Origin: CAKKQX01 sp963734595
Lineage (GTDB): Bacteria > Pseudomonadota > Gammaproteobacteria > Burkholderiales > SG8-41
Reading direction: 5' to 3'
Assembly (NCBI GenBank): GCA_963734595.1
Contig: CAVTHV010000017.1
Span: forward strand, 1-64,000
DNA length: 64,000 nucleotides
Position 1 is the first letter of the stretch. Every line of letters begins with the position of its first letter. The position numbers and the translations under genes were made by a program. This document shows positions 10,757 through 20,354 of this stretch, piece by piece. The notes beneath the pieces are model-generated. The model was not told the origin of the DNA. It did no database searches and saw only the letters and a program-made list of their open reading frames with translations.

Positions 10757-12008
10757 TCAGCCGGAAGCTTCAACGGACAGGCAGACTTCATCTTTGCCGC
10801 TGGTGATGCGGTCCTGTGTCGTGACGATATCCAGCAGCGCCGCCTCGAAATCATCATGCACGTACTCCCAGTCGATGCGCTCGGCGGTTTCCCGCGCGTG
10901 GCGGCCGAGCCGGGCGATGCGCTCGGGGGCGTTGACCAGATTCGCGGCGAGACTGGCGAATTCCCGGGGGTTGTCGAAGCCGGCGAGCAGGCCGTTTTTG
11001 GCGTGTTCGATATGCTCGGCGGCGGCGGCGTAGTCGTAGGCGATCACCGCGAGCCCGCTCGCCATGGCCTCGACCGTCACGTTGCCGAAGGTTTCCGTGG
11101 TGCTCGGGAAAAGGAACAGGTCTCCCGAGGCGTAGTGCATGGCGAGGTCTTCCCCGACGCGCATTCCGGCGAAAATGAGGGCGGGGTTGCCGGCCTGCAG
11201 CGAGGCGCGCGCCGGGCCGTCGCCGACCAGCACCAGGCGGGCTTCCGGGCAGGTCGCTTGCATCGCTCGAGAATGCCTGCAACACGACAGGCAGATTTTT
11301 CTCCGGCGCCAGGCGCCCGACATACATCGCCACCGGTTGCTGCGGCCTGACGCCCCACTGCTGCCGCAATGCCGCGCTGCGCCGGCCGGGGTGGAACAGC
11401 CGCGTGTCGACACCGCGCGAGACGACGCGCAGATTGCGATAGCCGTGCTGCTCGAGGTCATCGCGCATCGATGCGGTCGGCACCAGCGTGGATTGCGTCC
11501 GGTTGTGAAATTTGCGCAGGTAGGCTCCGATCGGCCGTTTGAGCCAGCCGATGCCGTAATGCCTGCTGTAGCTGTGAAAGTTGGTGTGGAAATCGCTGCT
11601 GCAGGGAATCCTGAGCTTGACCGCGGCGGACAGCGCCGACCACCCGAGCGGGCCTTCGGTCACGATATGCACGATATCCGGGCGCTTGAGCGACCATAAG
11701 CGCAACAGCGCCTGCTTCGCCGGCAGCCCCATTTTCAGGCTGTCGTAGCGCGGGATCGACACTCCGCGTTGCAGGACCTCCTCGAAATTGGGCTCGCTTG
11801 CCGCATTGTCCTGCCGGTTTTGCCGCGGCCGTATCAACTGGATCTGATGCTGCCGTTGCTGCAGGCCGGCAACCATGCGGCTGATGGTCATCGAGACGCC
11901 GTTGATTTCAGGGGGGTAAGTTTCGGTCACCACCGCGATGCGCAGCGTCTTGCGCTCGGTCGGCAGTTGCTGGCAGATGATCTGCTGGCTGTCCATGGCG
12001 CGCATCAT
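10757..12008 (-). CDS. Glycosyltransferase family 1/4, +1 frameshift
   Basis: A GT-B fold glycosyltransferase, probably acting on lipid-linked or polysaccharide substrates at the membrane. The N-terminal half has VTETYPPEINGVSMTISRM and the PDIVHIVTEGPLGWSAL strand. The C-terminal half has YVGRLAPEKNLPVVLQAF, LVLVGDGPA, and the donor-binding FPSTTETFGNVTVEAMASG. One extra base at 11266-11271 (a CTCGAG) breaks the frame; correction gives VVLQAFSAMQATCPEARL. Corrected length is about 416 residues. It resembles GDP-mannose-dependent mannosyltransferases, but the donor is inferred only. Confidence 0.85.
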
Positions 12009-12089
12009 CGCGCGCGACGAAGACAGTTTGATTAAGATTTGATTATGATTTTGTGACGCTCGTGATGAGGCAGGCGATGCGATTGCGAA

Positions 12090-12459
12090 TCAGCCCAGGA
12101 TCACGAGCAGCCAGACTACGGGAACATTGATCAGCGACAACATCACCGCGGCGCTGCCCATGTCCTTGGCGCGCTTGGCAAGCCTGTGGTCTTCGAGGGA
12201 AACGCGATCCGTCACGGCCTCGATGGCGGAGTTGAGGAGTTCCGTGATCAGCACCAGCAGTACGCTGGCCACCATCAATGCCTTGCCGACGCCGCTGACC
12301 GGCATATAACAGCGCGATGGGGATCAGCACCAGCGCGAGCAGCATTTCCTGGCGGAATGCGTCCTCGTGTCTGAACGCGGCCGCCAGCCCGTCGAGCGAA
12401 TAAAAAAACGCATTCCAGATGCGTTGCGGCCCGGTCTTGCCTTTGTAGGGACTTTCCAT
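12090..12459 (-). CDS. dgkA: Diacylglycerol kinase, +1 frameshift
   Basis: Small membrane kinase that recycles diacylglycerol. The N-terminus has KTGPQRIWNAFFYSLDGLAA and FRHEDAFRQE. The C-terminal part has LLVLITELLNSAIEAVTDR, then RAKDMGSAAVMLSLI, containing the catalytic ELLNSAIE and DMGSAAV motifs. An extra base at 12304-12310 separates them; dropping one T restores A-L-Y-M-P-V-S. Corrected length is about 122 residues, normal for the family. Confidence 0.9.
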
Positions 12460-12482
12460 TCGCCGTCAGGGCGGTCTGCAGG

Positions 12483-12806
12483 CTAGGCGTCGATATTGGC
12501 CAACTGCCGCTGCTTTTCCCAGGCGAGGAATTGCAGGCGGTTGAATGCCGCGCTGAAGATGCCGGTGGCCTCGTCGAGCATATCGTTATACCTGCCGTTC
12601 TGGTTCAGCAACGGGTCGCAGGCCAGCAGTTTGAGTTCGTCGAGCCGCGCCCTGATGTCATCCATGCCGCCCAGGGGCAAATGCATCAACCGCTCGAACC
12701 CGTCGTTTTGCCCGACATAGAAACGCGTCGCTTCGATGTAGGCTGTCAACAACAAGCAGATCGACTCGGCGGCATCGGCTTCCAGAATTACGCGTCTGAT
12801 CGTCAT
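12483..12806 (-). CDS. Conserved small protein of unknown function
   Basis: About 107 residues from the ATG at 12806, chosen because AAAGAGGA precedes it; a longer start at 12833 is open. It is mostly helical and acidic, with no signal peptide or membrane segment and no motif I recognise. It is encoded just upstream of dgkA on the same strand, 23 bases apart, so it may be co-transcribed with the envelope block. Confidence 0.55.
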   Translation of the reverse strand: MTIRRVILEADAAESICLLLTAYIEATRFYVGQNDGFERLMHLPLGGMDDIRARLDELKLLACDPLLNQNGRYNDMLDEATGIFSAAFNRLQFLAWEKQRQLANIDA

Positions 12807-12924
12807 GAATTCCTCTTTGTCAGTCTTCATCAAGTCGCTTCAACGTGCCGGTGACAACCGGGGCAGGCCTCCGGATGACCCGCAATCGACGGCGGAATAT
12901 CGCAGGCGAATATGTGCAGGTTCA

Positions 12925-12970
12925 TTTCAACGCCAGCAAGTCTTGGTACGAAGCAGGCATCACGCTAAAA
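12925..12970 (+). pseudogene. Relic resembling the 3' end of acr3
   Basis: Bases 12929-12960 match the acr3 end at 8649-8680 at 27 of 32 positions, and the translations NASKSWYEAG and NASKTWYEAG differ at one residue. Nothing else of acr3 is recognisable upstream. It lies just before the Pho box of pstS. It may be the remnant of a lost second ars operon or of a rearrangement. Confidence 0.5.
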
Positions 12971-13032
12971 GGCGGTGAGCTGATACGGGGTTTCCGGCTT
13001 TGCGTTGGCCAATCATTGGGCCGCGCATCCTG

Positions 13033-13066
13033 CTGTAACATTCCTGTAACCTCGGCCACCTATCAT
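13033..13066 (+). promoter_or_regulatory. Pho box and -10 element of pstS
   Basis: Two exact CTGTAAC repeats (13033-13039 and 13044-13050) are separated by four bases, the PhoB dimer architecture. A -10 like TATCAT follows at 13061-13066, ten bases after the box, which fits PhoB replacing the -35 element. This predicts induction by phosphate starvation. Confidence 0.85.
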
Positions 13067-13118
13067 GGCGCCTGTTGTTCTCAGTAGCCTGTAGTTTCAA
13101 CCTGTAAAGGAGCCATCC

Positions 13119-14172
13119 ATGAAGTTTAATATTTCCCTTTTAAAACAAGCGGTAACGGTAGCCGCGCTGGCGTTGCCGTCGGTGGTGTTTGCTGCCGATA
13201 TCACCGGCGCGGGCGCGACATTTCCCTATCCGGTGTATTCCAAATGGGCGGAGGCCTACAAGGCCAAGGCCGGCGTGGGCATGAATTATCAATCGATCGG
13301 TTCCGGCGGCGGCATCAAGCAGATCCGCGCCAAGACCGTCGACTTCGGCGCCTCCGACATGCCGCTCAAGGCCGACGAGCTGCGAAAAGGACGGCATGGT
13401 CCAGTTCCCGACCGTGATGGGCGGCGTGGTGCCGGTGGTCAACCTGCAGGGCGTCGCGCCGGGGCAGATGAAGCTCGACGGCAAGACGCTCGCCGATATT
13501 TATCTCGGCAAGATCACGAAATGGAACGACCCCAGGCTCGTGGCGCTCAACAAGGGCGTGAAGCTGCCGGCCCAGGACATCACCGTGGTGAACCGTTCCG
13601 ACGGATCGGGCACGACGTTCATTTTCACCAACTACCTGTCCAAGGTCAGCACCGAGTGGAAAGACAAAGTCGGCAACAACACTTCGGTGCAGTGGCCGGC
13701 GCCGACCGCCACCGGCGGCAAGGGCAACGAAGGCGTCGCCTCGTTCGTGCTGCGCATCAAGGGTTCGATCGGCTATGTCGAATACGCTTATGCCAAGCAG
13801 AACAAGATGACCTATACGCTGCTCGAGAACCGCGAGGGCAATTTCGTTGCGCCGACGGCGGAAGCGTTCCAGGCTGCGGCTGCGGGCGCCGATTGGAAAT
13901 CCGCGCCTGCCATGTACATGATCCTCACCGATGCCCCCGGCAAGGCGAGCTGGCCGATCGCCGGCGCGACGTTCATCCTGTTCCATAAAGTGCAGGCGAA
14001 TCCGGAGCGTGCGAAAACCGCGCTGCAATTCTTTGATTGGGCATACAAAGACGGCGACAAGATGGCGCTCGATCTCGATTACATCCCGATGCCGGATCCC
14101 GTTGTGAAACTCATCCATGCTGAGTGGAAAGGCCAGATCAAGGACAGCAGCGGCAAGGCGGTCTGGCAATAA
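13119..14172 (+). CDS. pstS: Phosphate-binding protein PstS, +1 frameshift
   Basis: Periplasmic receptor of the high-affinity phosphate ABC transporter. The signal peptide ends LPSVVFA, then ADITGAGATFPYPVYSKW. Ligand-loop sequences are SIGSGGGIKQI, DFGASDMPL and VVNRSDGSGTTFIF. An extra A at 13385-13388 breaks the frame; correction reads ELRKDGMVQFPTVMGG. Corrected length is about 350 residues. It is first in pstSCAB. Confidence 0.94.
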
Positions 14173-14220
14173 GGCGGGTCCATCGTTGGTAGATGACACG
14201 CGGGACCGGGACAGGGTAGG

Positions 14221-15243
14221 ATGAACGCTTTCCAAAATACAATAACTGAAGGCGTGCAAACCGCGGCTTATCAGCAGGCCCAGGCGAAAGCCATCCCCGT
14301 CGCAAGCCTCAAACGGCAATATTTCTACGATCTGCTGTTCAGGAATGCGACGGGTTTTTTCGCCTTACTGGTCCTTGTTCTTCTGCTGGGCATCATCGCC
14401 TCGCTGGTCTGGGGCGGATGGCTGTCGATCAAGACCTTCGGGTTCGGTTTTTTTACGAGTTCCGCATGGAACCCCGTAACCGGCGAGTTCGGCGCCGTGG
14501 TTCCCATCTACGGCACGCTCGTTACCTCGTTCATCGCGCTGTTGATCGGCGTCCCGGTGAGTTTCGGCATCGCGCTGTTCCTGACCGAGCTCTCGCCGGC
14601 ATGGCTGCGCCGGCCGCTGGGCATCGCGATCGAACTGCTGGCCGGCATACCCAGCATCATTTACGGCATGTGGGGCCTGTTCGTGTTCGCGCCGGTCTTC
14701 GCCGATCACATCCAGCCGTGGTTCCTCGACAATCTCGGACCCTTGCCGGTCATCGGGTTTCTGTTCAAAGGCGCGCCGCAGGGCATCGGTGTGCTGACGG
14801 CGGGGATCATCCTGTCGGTCATGATCATTCCCTTCATGGCGTCGGTCATGCGCGACGTGTTCGAGCTGGTGCCGCCGCTGTTGAAGGAGTCGGCCTACGG
14901 TCTCGGGGCGACGACATGGGAAGTCATGCGGCACGTCGTGCTGCCGTTTACCAAAGTCGGCGTGATGGGCGGCATTCTTCTGGGCCTGGGGCGCGCGCTG
15001 GGGGAAACCATGGCGGTGACCTTCGTCATCGGCAACGCCCACAGGCTGAATTTTTCGCTGTTTGCGCCGGGCAACAGTATCGCATCCGCGCTGGCCAACG
15101 AATTCACGGAGGCGGTCGAGGACATCTATTCCTCGGCGCTGATCGAACTGGGCCTGATCCTGTTCTTCATCACGTTCTGCGTGCTGGCGCTGTCCAAAAT
15201 ACTGTTGCTGCGCCTCGCCCGCATGGAAGGCAGGCAGACTTAG
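14221..15243 (+). CDS. pstC: Phosphate ABC transporter permease PstC
   Basis: A 340-residue inner membrane permease with six predicted transmembrane segments after a cytoplasmic N-terminus. Typical sequence includes GIPSIIYGMWGLFVF and the coupling loop LKESAYGLGATTWE, then GLGRALGETMAVTFVIGN. It overlaps no neighbour and is followed by pstA after one base. Frame is intact. Confidence 0.95.
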   Translation: MNAFQNTITEGVQTAAYQQAQAKAIPVASLKRQYFYDLLFRNATGFFALLVLVLLLGIIASLVWGGWLSIKTFGFGFFTSSAWNPVTGEFGAVVPIYGTLVTSFIALLIGVPVSFGIALFLTELSPAWLRRPLGIAIELLAGIPSIIYGMWGLFVFAPVFADHIQPWFLDNLGPLPVIGFLFKGAPQGIGVLTAGIILSVMIIPFMASVMRDVFELVPPLLKESAYGLGATTWEVMRHVVLPFTKVGVMGGILLGLGRALGETMAVTFVIGNAHRLNFSLFAPGNSIASALANEFTEAVEDIYSSALIELGLILFFITFCVLALSKILLLRLARMEGRQT

Positions 15244-15244
15244 A

Positions 15245-16100
15245 ATGGAATCAATGACCGCGCTCTACAGAAAACGCCGGATCATCAATGCGTTCAACCT
15301 CACGGTGTCGATGTTCACCGTGTTGTTCGGCCTGTTCTGGCTCGCGTGGATCCTGCTGGACGCTGATTCACGCCGGGATCGGCGCCATCGACATCGCGCT
15401 GTTCACCAAAATGACGCCCCCTCCCGGAAGCGATGGCGGGCTGTTGAATGCGATATTGGGCAGTCTGATCATGAGCGTCCTGGCGACGCTGATCGGCACG
15501 CCGATCGGCGTGCTGGCGGGAACCTATCTCGCGGAATTCGGCCAGCACGGGTGGCTGGGCGCCACAACCCGCTTCATCAACGACATTCTGCTCAGCGCGC
15601 CCTCGATCGTGATCGGTCTGTTCATCTATGCCGTTTATGTCGCGCAGATCAGGCACTTTTCCGGCTGGGCGGGAACGTTCGCGCTTTCGCTGCTGGTGAT
15701 TCCCGTGGTGCTCAAGACCACCGAAAACATGCTGCGGCTGGTTCCGAACAGTCTGCGCGAAGCCGCGGCCGCGCTCGGCGCACCGCAGTGGCGCGTGGTC
15801 ACGTTGGTGACCTGGCGGGCGGGGCGGGCCGGGATCATTACCGGGATACTGCTGGCGGTGGCGAGGATCAGCGGGGAAACGGCGCCGTTGCTGTTCACGG
15901 CGCTCAACAATCAATTCTGGTCCGCGAACATGAATGCGCCGATGGCCAACCTGCCGGTCGTCATCTTCCAGTTTGCCATGAGCCCGTATGCGGATTGGCA
16001 ACACCTCGCCTGGGGCGGCGCGCTGCTGATCACGTTTACGGTGCTGGGCCTCAACATTCTGGCGCGGGTTCTGTTCCGCGAAAAAAATCCGCTGAGCTGA
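15245..16100 (+). CDS. pstA: Phosphate ABC transporter permease PstA, +1 frameshift
   Basis: Second permease of the Pst complex. After the break it reads HAGIGAIDIALFTKMTPPPG, then DILLSAPSIVIGLFIY, the loop LREAAAALGAPQWRVV, and RISGETAPLLFTAL. An extra G at 15358-15360 (ctgctgGacgctg) breaks the frame after FGLFWLAWILL. Corrected length is about 284 residues. The insertion sits beside a GACGC word. Confidence 0.93.
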
Positions 16101-16117
16101 CAAGAATCCGAAACGAC

Positions 16118-16897
16118 ATGAATATCACCGAGCCCATGCAGCCTTCGCCCAAGATCTCGATGCGCGAGCTGAGTTTTTTCTACGGCGCGTACCAGGCGCT
16201 GAAGCCGCTCACGATGGATATTCCGGACAGGAAAGTCACCGCGTTCATCGGCCCGTCGGGTTGCGGGAAATCCACGCTGCTGCGCACGATGAACCGGATG
16301 TACGAGCTGTATCCGGCGCAGAAGGCGACGGGAAAAATATTCCTCGACGGCGAGAACATCCTGGATCCCAAGCAGGACCTCAATCTGCTGCGCGCCAAGG
16401 TCGGCATGGTGTTTCAGAAACCGACCCCGTTTCCGATGTCGATATTCGACAACATCGCGTTTGGCGTGAAGCTCTACGAACGGCTGCCGCAGGGCATGCT
16501 CGAGGAGCGCGTCGAATGGGCGTTGCGAAAAGCCGCGCTGTGGGACGAGGTCAAGGACAAGCTCAACCAGGCGGGCATGAGTCTTTCGGGCGGCCAGCAG
16601 CAGCGCCTGTGCATCGCAAGGGCGATCGCGGTGAGGCCCGAAGTGGTATTGCTCGACGAACCCTGTTCCGCGCTCGACCCGATTTCGACGGCGCGCATCG
16701 AAGAGCTGATCAGCGACCTGAAGCAGGACTATACGATCGTGATCGTCACCCACAACATGCAGCAGGCGGCGCGGGTGTCGGACTTTACCGCCTACATGTA
16801 TCTCGGCGAGCTGATCGAATTCGACGTCACCGACACCATATTCATCAAGCCCAAGAACAAGCAGACCGAGGATTACATCACGGGCCGCTTCGGCTGA
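16118..16897 (+). CDS. pstB: Phosphate ABC transporter ATPase PstB
   Basis: ATPase subunit of 259 residues. Walker A is GPSGCGKSTLL, Q loop VFQKPTPFPMSIFDN, signature LSGGQQQRLCIARA, Walker B VVLLDEPCSALDP, and H loop IVTHNMQQAARV. It ends the operon; no phoU or phoBR gene follows in the window. Frame is intact. Confidence 0.96.
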   Translation: MNITEPMQPSPKISMRELSFFYGAYQALKPLTMDIPDRKVTAFIGPSGCGKSTLLRTMNRMYELYPAQKATGKIFLDGENILDPKQDLNLLRAKVGMVFQKPTPFPMSIFDNIAFGVKLYERLPQGMLEERVEWALRKAALWDEVKDKLNQAGMSLSGGQQQRLCIARAIAVRPEVVLLDEPCSALDPISTARIEELISDLKQDYTIVIVTHNMQQAARVSDFTAYMYLGELIEFDVTDTIFIKPKNKQTEDYITGRFG

Positions 16898-17136
16898 TTT
16901 TTCCGCGATGTAACGGCGGAGGCTAACGTTTGCGCGCAGCGCCGACGTTAAGCGCCGCAAGGTGCGGCCGCAGCCATTGCATTACCGGCCGTTTCGGGTA
17001 AACTGCGACGCGCCAGCGGCAGGTATCATCCGGAAGCCGCCTGCCGCGCGTCGCGGCAGCGGGCCGATCAGTCCATCAAATCGATTTTTCCCCCTGAAAT
17101 CAATGTGCTTTTGTGGCGTCCGATGCGGCGTTCACA

Positions 17137-17165
17137 TTGACCCTCCCGGGCTTCGCCTGTAAAAT
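17137..17165 (+). promoter_or_regulatory. Sigma-70 promoter of tpiA
   Basis: -35 TTGACC at 17137-17142, a 17-base spacer, and -10 TAAAAT at 17160-17165, 27 bases before the tpiA ATG. This is the only well-formed promoter seen in the 295-base gap after pstB. Confidence 0.75.
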
Positions 17166-17192
17166 CTGCAGGTTTTATCGACCGGGTCGGCA

Positions 17193-17954
17193 ATGCGGAC
17201 CAAGCTGGTAGCGGGTAACTGGAAAATGAACGGCAACCTGGCCTCGAACCAGGCATTGCTCGAAGCCATGGTTCCCGCGCTTGCTTCCGTTGCCGGCATG
17301 GCGTGCGCGGTTTGCGTGCCTTTCCCGTATTTAGCCCAGGTGCGGCAGATGTTGCGCCCCACGGGTATTGCCTGGGGCGCCCAGGACGTGTGCCAGTTCG
17401 ACAACGGTGCTTATACCGGTGGCGTATCGGCGGCGATGCTGGCTGATTTCGGGTGTCGTTACGTGATCGTCGGCCATTCCGAGCGGCGCAGCGTATTTGG
17501 CGAAGCGGACGCGGTGGTCGCCGCCAAGTTCGAAGCCGCGCTGAAGGCCGGGCTGACGCCGATCCTGTGCGTCGGCGAAACGCTGGCCGAACGCGAGGCC
17601 GGGGTGATGGAGAAGGTGGTTGCGCGACAGCTCGATGCCGTGGTGGCCAGATCGGGCGTGAAGGCGCTGGCGAAAGCCGTGGTCGCATACGAACCGGTAT
17701 GGGCAATCGGCACCGGCAAGACTGCGACGCCGGATCAGGCGCAGGCGGTGCACGCGTTTATCCGCGGCCGTATCGCGGCGGCGGATCAGGCGGTCGCCGC
17801 GGCGCTGTTGATTCTTTACGGCGGCAGCGTGAAAGCGGCCAACTCGGCGCAGTTGTTCGGGATGCCGGACATCGACGGCGGTCTGATCGGCGGCGCGGCG
17901 CTGGTAGCCGATGAATTTATTGCAATCTGCCGTGCTGCACAGACGGCAGCATAA
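17193..17954 (+). CDS. tpiA: Triosephosphate isomerase
   Basis: Interconverts dihydroxyacetone phosphate and glyceraldehyde-3-phosphate. At 253 residues it has the normal length. Active-site parts: N and K in AGNWKMNGN, H in IVGHSERR, the catalytic Glu in VAYEPVWAIGTGKTA, and the phosphate loop YGGSVKAAN. It precedes secG, tRNA-Leu and nuoA as in other betaproteobacteria. Frame is intact. Confidence 0.96.
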   Translation: MRTKLVAGNWKMNGNLASNQALLEAMVPALASVAGMACAVCVPFPYLAQVRQMLRPTGIAWGAQDVCQFDNGAYTGGVSAAMLADFGCRYVIVGHSERRSVFGEADAVVAAKFEAALKAGLTPILCVGETLAEREAGVMEKVVARQLDAVVARSGVKALAKAVVAYEPVWAIGTGKTATPDQAQAVHAFIRGRIAAADQAVAAALLILYGGSVKAANSAQLFGMPDIDGGLIGGAALVADEFIAICRAAQTAA

Positions 17955-17965
17955 GTGAGAGACAG

Positions 17966-18349
17966 ATGCAAACACTGGTATTGGTGATACATGTCATTGC
18001 GGCGCTGAGCGTCATCGGCCTGGTGCTGCTGCAGCACGGCAAGGGCGCCGATGTCGGCGCCGCGTTCGGCAGCGGAGCGTCGGGCAGCGTTTTCGGGTCG
18101 GCCGGCTCGGCGAATTTCCTGAGCCGCGCGACGGCCGTTCTGGCGCTTATTTTCTTCCTGACCAGCATGGGGCTGACTTATTTCTCGACTCGCAAAACGG
18201 ATCAGGCGGGCGTGATGAAATCCCAGGCCGCACCCCAGAAGTCGGTGCCATCTGATGTGCCGGTGCCGAGCGTTCCGGTGCCGAGCGTTCCGGCGCGGCA
18301 GACTGCGCCGGCCGACAGCGGTTCGAAGTCGGGAGAAGTGCCGAAGTAA
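17966..18349 (+). CDS. secG: Preprotein translocase subunit SecG
   Basis: A 127-residue SecYEG subunit with two transmembrane segments (about residues 2-20 and 50-70) joined by LLQHGKGADVGAAFGSGASG, the conserved cytoplasmic loop. The C-terminal tail contains a short duplicated VPVPSVP unit. It starts 11 bases after tpiA with GAGAG before the ATG. Confidence 0.94.
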   Translation: MQTLVLVIHVIAALSVIGLVLLQHGKGADVGAAFGSGASGSVFGSAGSANFLSRATAVLALIFFLTSMGLTYFSTRKTDQAGVMKSQAAPQKSVPSDVPVPSVPVPSVPARQTAPADSGSKSGEVPK

Positions 18350-18403
18350 TCGCTGTTTAGTTGATTTAACTCAAACCAGGGGCTCGATGCCTTAGTTTAA
18401 TAT

Positions 18404-18488
18404 GCCGACGTGGTGGAATTGGTAGACACGCCGTCTTGAGGGGGCGGTGGCGAAAGCCGTGAGAGTTCGAGTCTCTCCGCCGGCACCA
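18404..18488 (+). tRNA. tRNA-Leu (anticodon GAG)
   Basis: An 85-base class II tRNA with encoded CCA. The anticodon arm is CCGTC-TTGAGGG-GGCGG with GAG at 34-36. A long variable arm follows, and the T arm contains GTTCGAGTC. The acceptor stem GCCGACG pairs with CGCCGGC except for an A5-C68 mismatch, which may be a sequence error. A tRNA-Leu between secG and nuoA is the usual betaproteobacterial order. Confidence 0.93.
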
Positions 18489-18583
18489 TTTAATAATAAG
18501 GATTAAAATAAGACGCTGGGACTGAACTTTGCGGGTGGTCTGGAGTGATCCGGGTTTTCTCCAGCCCTCGGCCTACAGGAAAC

Positions 18584-18952
18584 ATGCTAGAGAATTATAT
18601 TCCGATTTTGATGTTCGTCTTCGTCGGGTTGGCGTTCGGCGTGATGCCGATCGTGACGGGGGCCATCGTCACCCGGCTGCTCGGCGTGCACCGGCCGGAC
18701 AGCGAAAAACTCACCCCATACGAATGCGGTTTCGAGGCTTTTGAAGATGCGCGCATGAAGTTCGACGTGCGCTACTACCTCGTCGCCATCCTCTTTATCC
18801 TGTTCGACCTCGAGATCGCGTTCCTGTTTCCATGGGCCGTGGTGCTGCGCGAGATCGGCTTCTTCGGCTTCATGGCCATGGTCGTGTTCCTCGCCATCCT
18901 CGTCGTCGGATTCATTTACGAGTGGAAGAAAGGGGCGCTCGAGTGGGAGTGA
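18584..18952 (+). CDS. nuoA: NADH-quinone oxidoreductase subunit A
   Basis: A 122-residue membrane subunit of complex I with three transmembrane segments. The conserved loop PYECGFEAFEDARMKFDVRY carries the family cysteine. ATG at 18584 follows CAGGAAAC. First gene of the 14-gene nuo operon. Frame is intact. Confidence 0.96.
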   Translation: MLENYIPILMFVFVGLAFGVMPIVTGAIVTRLLGVHRPDSEKLTPYECGFEAFEDARMKFDVRYYLVAILFILFDLEIAFLFPWAVVLREIGFFGFMAMVVFLAILVVGFIYEWKKGALEWE

Positions 18953-19102
18953 AACTGTGAGCTACCCGGCGAGGGGCCCCGTCTTGACGGGGATCGACGG
19001 CAAGGCGAACGGTTTCGGGCGCCGACGCGATAACGTGAGCATTACGCACGATCGTATCGGAGGCGCCGCTGTGAGCCCCATTTTCCCGAGTGAGAGGTGA
19101 CC

Positions 19103-19582
19103 ATGGGTGCACCAGAAAACATCACCGAGAAGGGTTTTGTCACCACCACTGCGGACAATCTCATCAACTGGACGCGCACCGGTTCGATGTGGCCGATGAC
19201 TTTCGGCCTGGCGTGCTGCGCGGTGGAAATGATGCAGGCGGGCGCTTCGCGTTACGACCTCGACCGCTTCGGCATCGTGTTCCGTCCAAGCCCGCGGCAG
19301 TCCGACGTAATGATCGTGGCCGGCACGTTGTGCAACAAGATGGCACCCGCGATGCGCAAGGTCTATGACCAGATGTCGGAGCCACGCTGGGTGATCTCGA
19401 TGGGCTCGTGTGCCAACGGCGGCGGCTATTACCATTATTCGTATTCGGTGGTGCGCGGCTGTGACCGCATCGTGCCGGTCGACATCTATGTGCCGGGCTG
19501 CCCGCCGACCGCCGAAGCGCTGCTCTACGGCATCATCCAGCTGCAGAACAAGATCAAACGCACCAATACGATCGCCCGCTAG
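19103..19582 (+). CDS. nuoB: NADH-quinone oxidoreductase subunit B
   Basis: A 159-residue peripheral subunit holding the N2 [4Fe-4S] cluster that passes electrons to quinone. Ligands are the paired cysteines in GLACCAVEMM, C in SMGSCANGG, and C in YVPGCPPTAEAL. ATG at 19103 is preceded by GAGAGGTGA. The 150 bases after nuoA contain no gene that I can support. Frame is intact. Confidence 0.96.
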   Translation: MGAPENITEKGFVTTTADNLINWTRTGSMWPMTFGLACCAVEMMQAGASRYDLDRFGIVFRPSPRQSDVMIVAGTLCNKMAPAMRKVYDQMSEPRWVISMGSCANGGGYYHYSYSVVRGCDRIVPVDIYVPGCPPTAEALLYGIIQLQNKIKRTNTIAR

Positions 19583-19609
19583 ACATCCCACTCAGCCGAT
19601 TGCCGCTAA

Positions 19610-20236
19610 ATGTCTTCCCGAACTGAATCCCTGACCGCTGCCCTGAATACCGCACTGGGCGACAAGCTGGTCAGCGCCACAGTTGCGATCGATGAGGTCA
19701 CCATTGTCGTCAAGCCGGAGAACCTCACGGCAGTCGCGACGACATTGCGCGATGCGCCGGAACTCAGATTCGAGCAATTGACCGATCTCGCCGGCGTCGA
19801 TTACAGCACGTATGGAAAAGAGGCGGGGGACGATGTGGCGGCAGGCCCGCGTTTTGCGGTGGTTTATCACCTGCTGAGCATTACCCACAACCGGCGCCTG
19901 CGTTTGCGCGTGTTTGCCGCCGATGACGAGATGCCGGCAATCGACTCCGTGATCGGAATCTGGCCGTCCGCCAACTGGTACGAGCGGGAAGCGTTCGATT
20001 TCTTCGGCATCATGTTCATGGGGCACCCGGACCTGCGCCGCATCCTCACCGATTACGGTTTCGTGGGCCATCCGTTCCGCAAGGATTTCCCGCTTTCGGG
20101 CAACGTGGAAATGCGCTACGACCCCGACCAGCAGCGCGTGATCTACCAGCCGGTGACCATAGAGCCGCGCGAGATCACTCCGCGCACGGTGCGCGAAGAG
20201 AACTACGCTGATTCGGAAGGGTTCCGCAAGGGATGA
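19610..20236 (+). CDS. nuoC: NADH-quinone oxidoreductase subunit C
   Basis: A 208-residue peripheral arm subunit. The family signature appears as WYEREAFDFFGIMFMGHPDL and RRILTDYGFVGHPFRKDFP. It is separate from NuoD here, unlike the fused E. coli NuoCD. Frame is intact. Confidence 0.95.
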   Translation: MSSRTESLTAALNTALGDKLVSATVAIDEVTIVVKPENLTAVATTLRDAPELRFEQLTDLAGVDYSTYGKEAGDDVAAGPRFAVVYHLLSITHNRRLRLRVFAADDEMPAIDSVIGIWPSANWYEREAFDFFGIMFMGHPDLRRILTDYGFVGHPFRKDFPLSGNVEMRYDPDQQRVIYQPVTIEPREITPRTVREENYADSEGFRKG

Positions 20237-20267
20237 GTTATGGTTGCCACAAAAACCTACAGCATTT

Positions 20268-20340
20268 GCCACAGAGAACACAGAGATCACAGAGTTTTTG
20301 GTCTGACGATTTTCTCTGTGTCCTCTGTGCTCTCTGTGGC
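20268..20340. repeat. Intergenic inverted repeat, family B (copy 1)
   Basis: Left arm 20268-20294 and right arm 20314-20340 pair imperfectly and are built from CACAGAG/CTCTGTG words. The element fills the nuoC-nuoD gap; its right arm ends 14 bases before the nuoD ATG. Related copies precede nuoJ and the E2 gene. Confidence 0.8.
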
Positions 20341-20354
20341 TGATCGGGTTTCAC

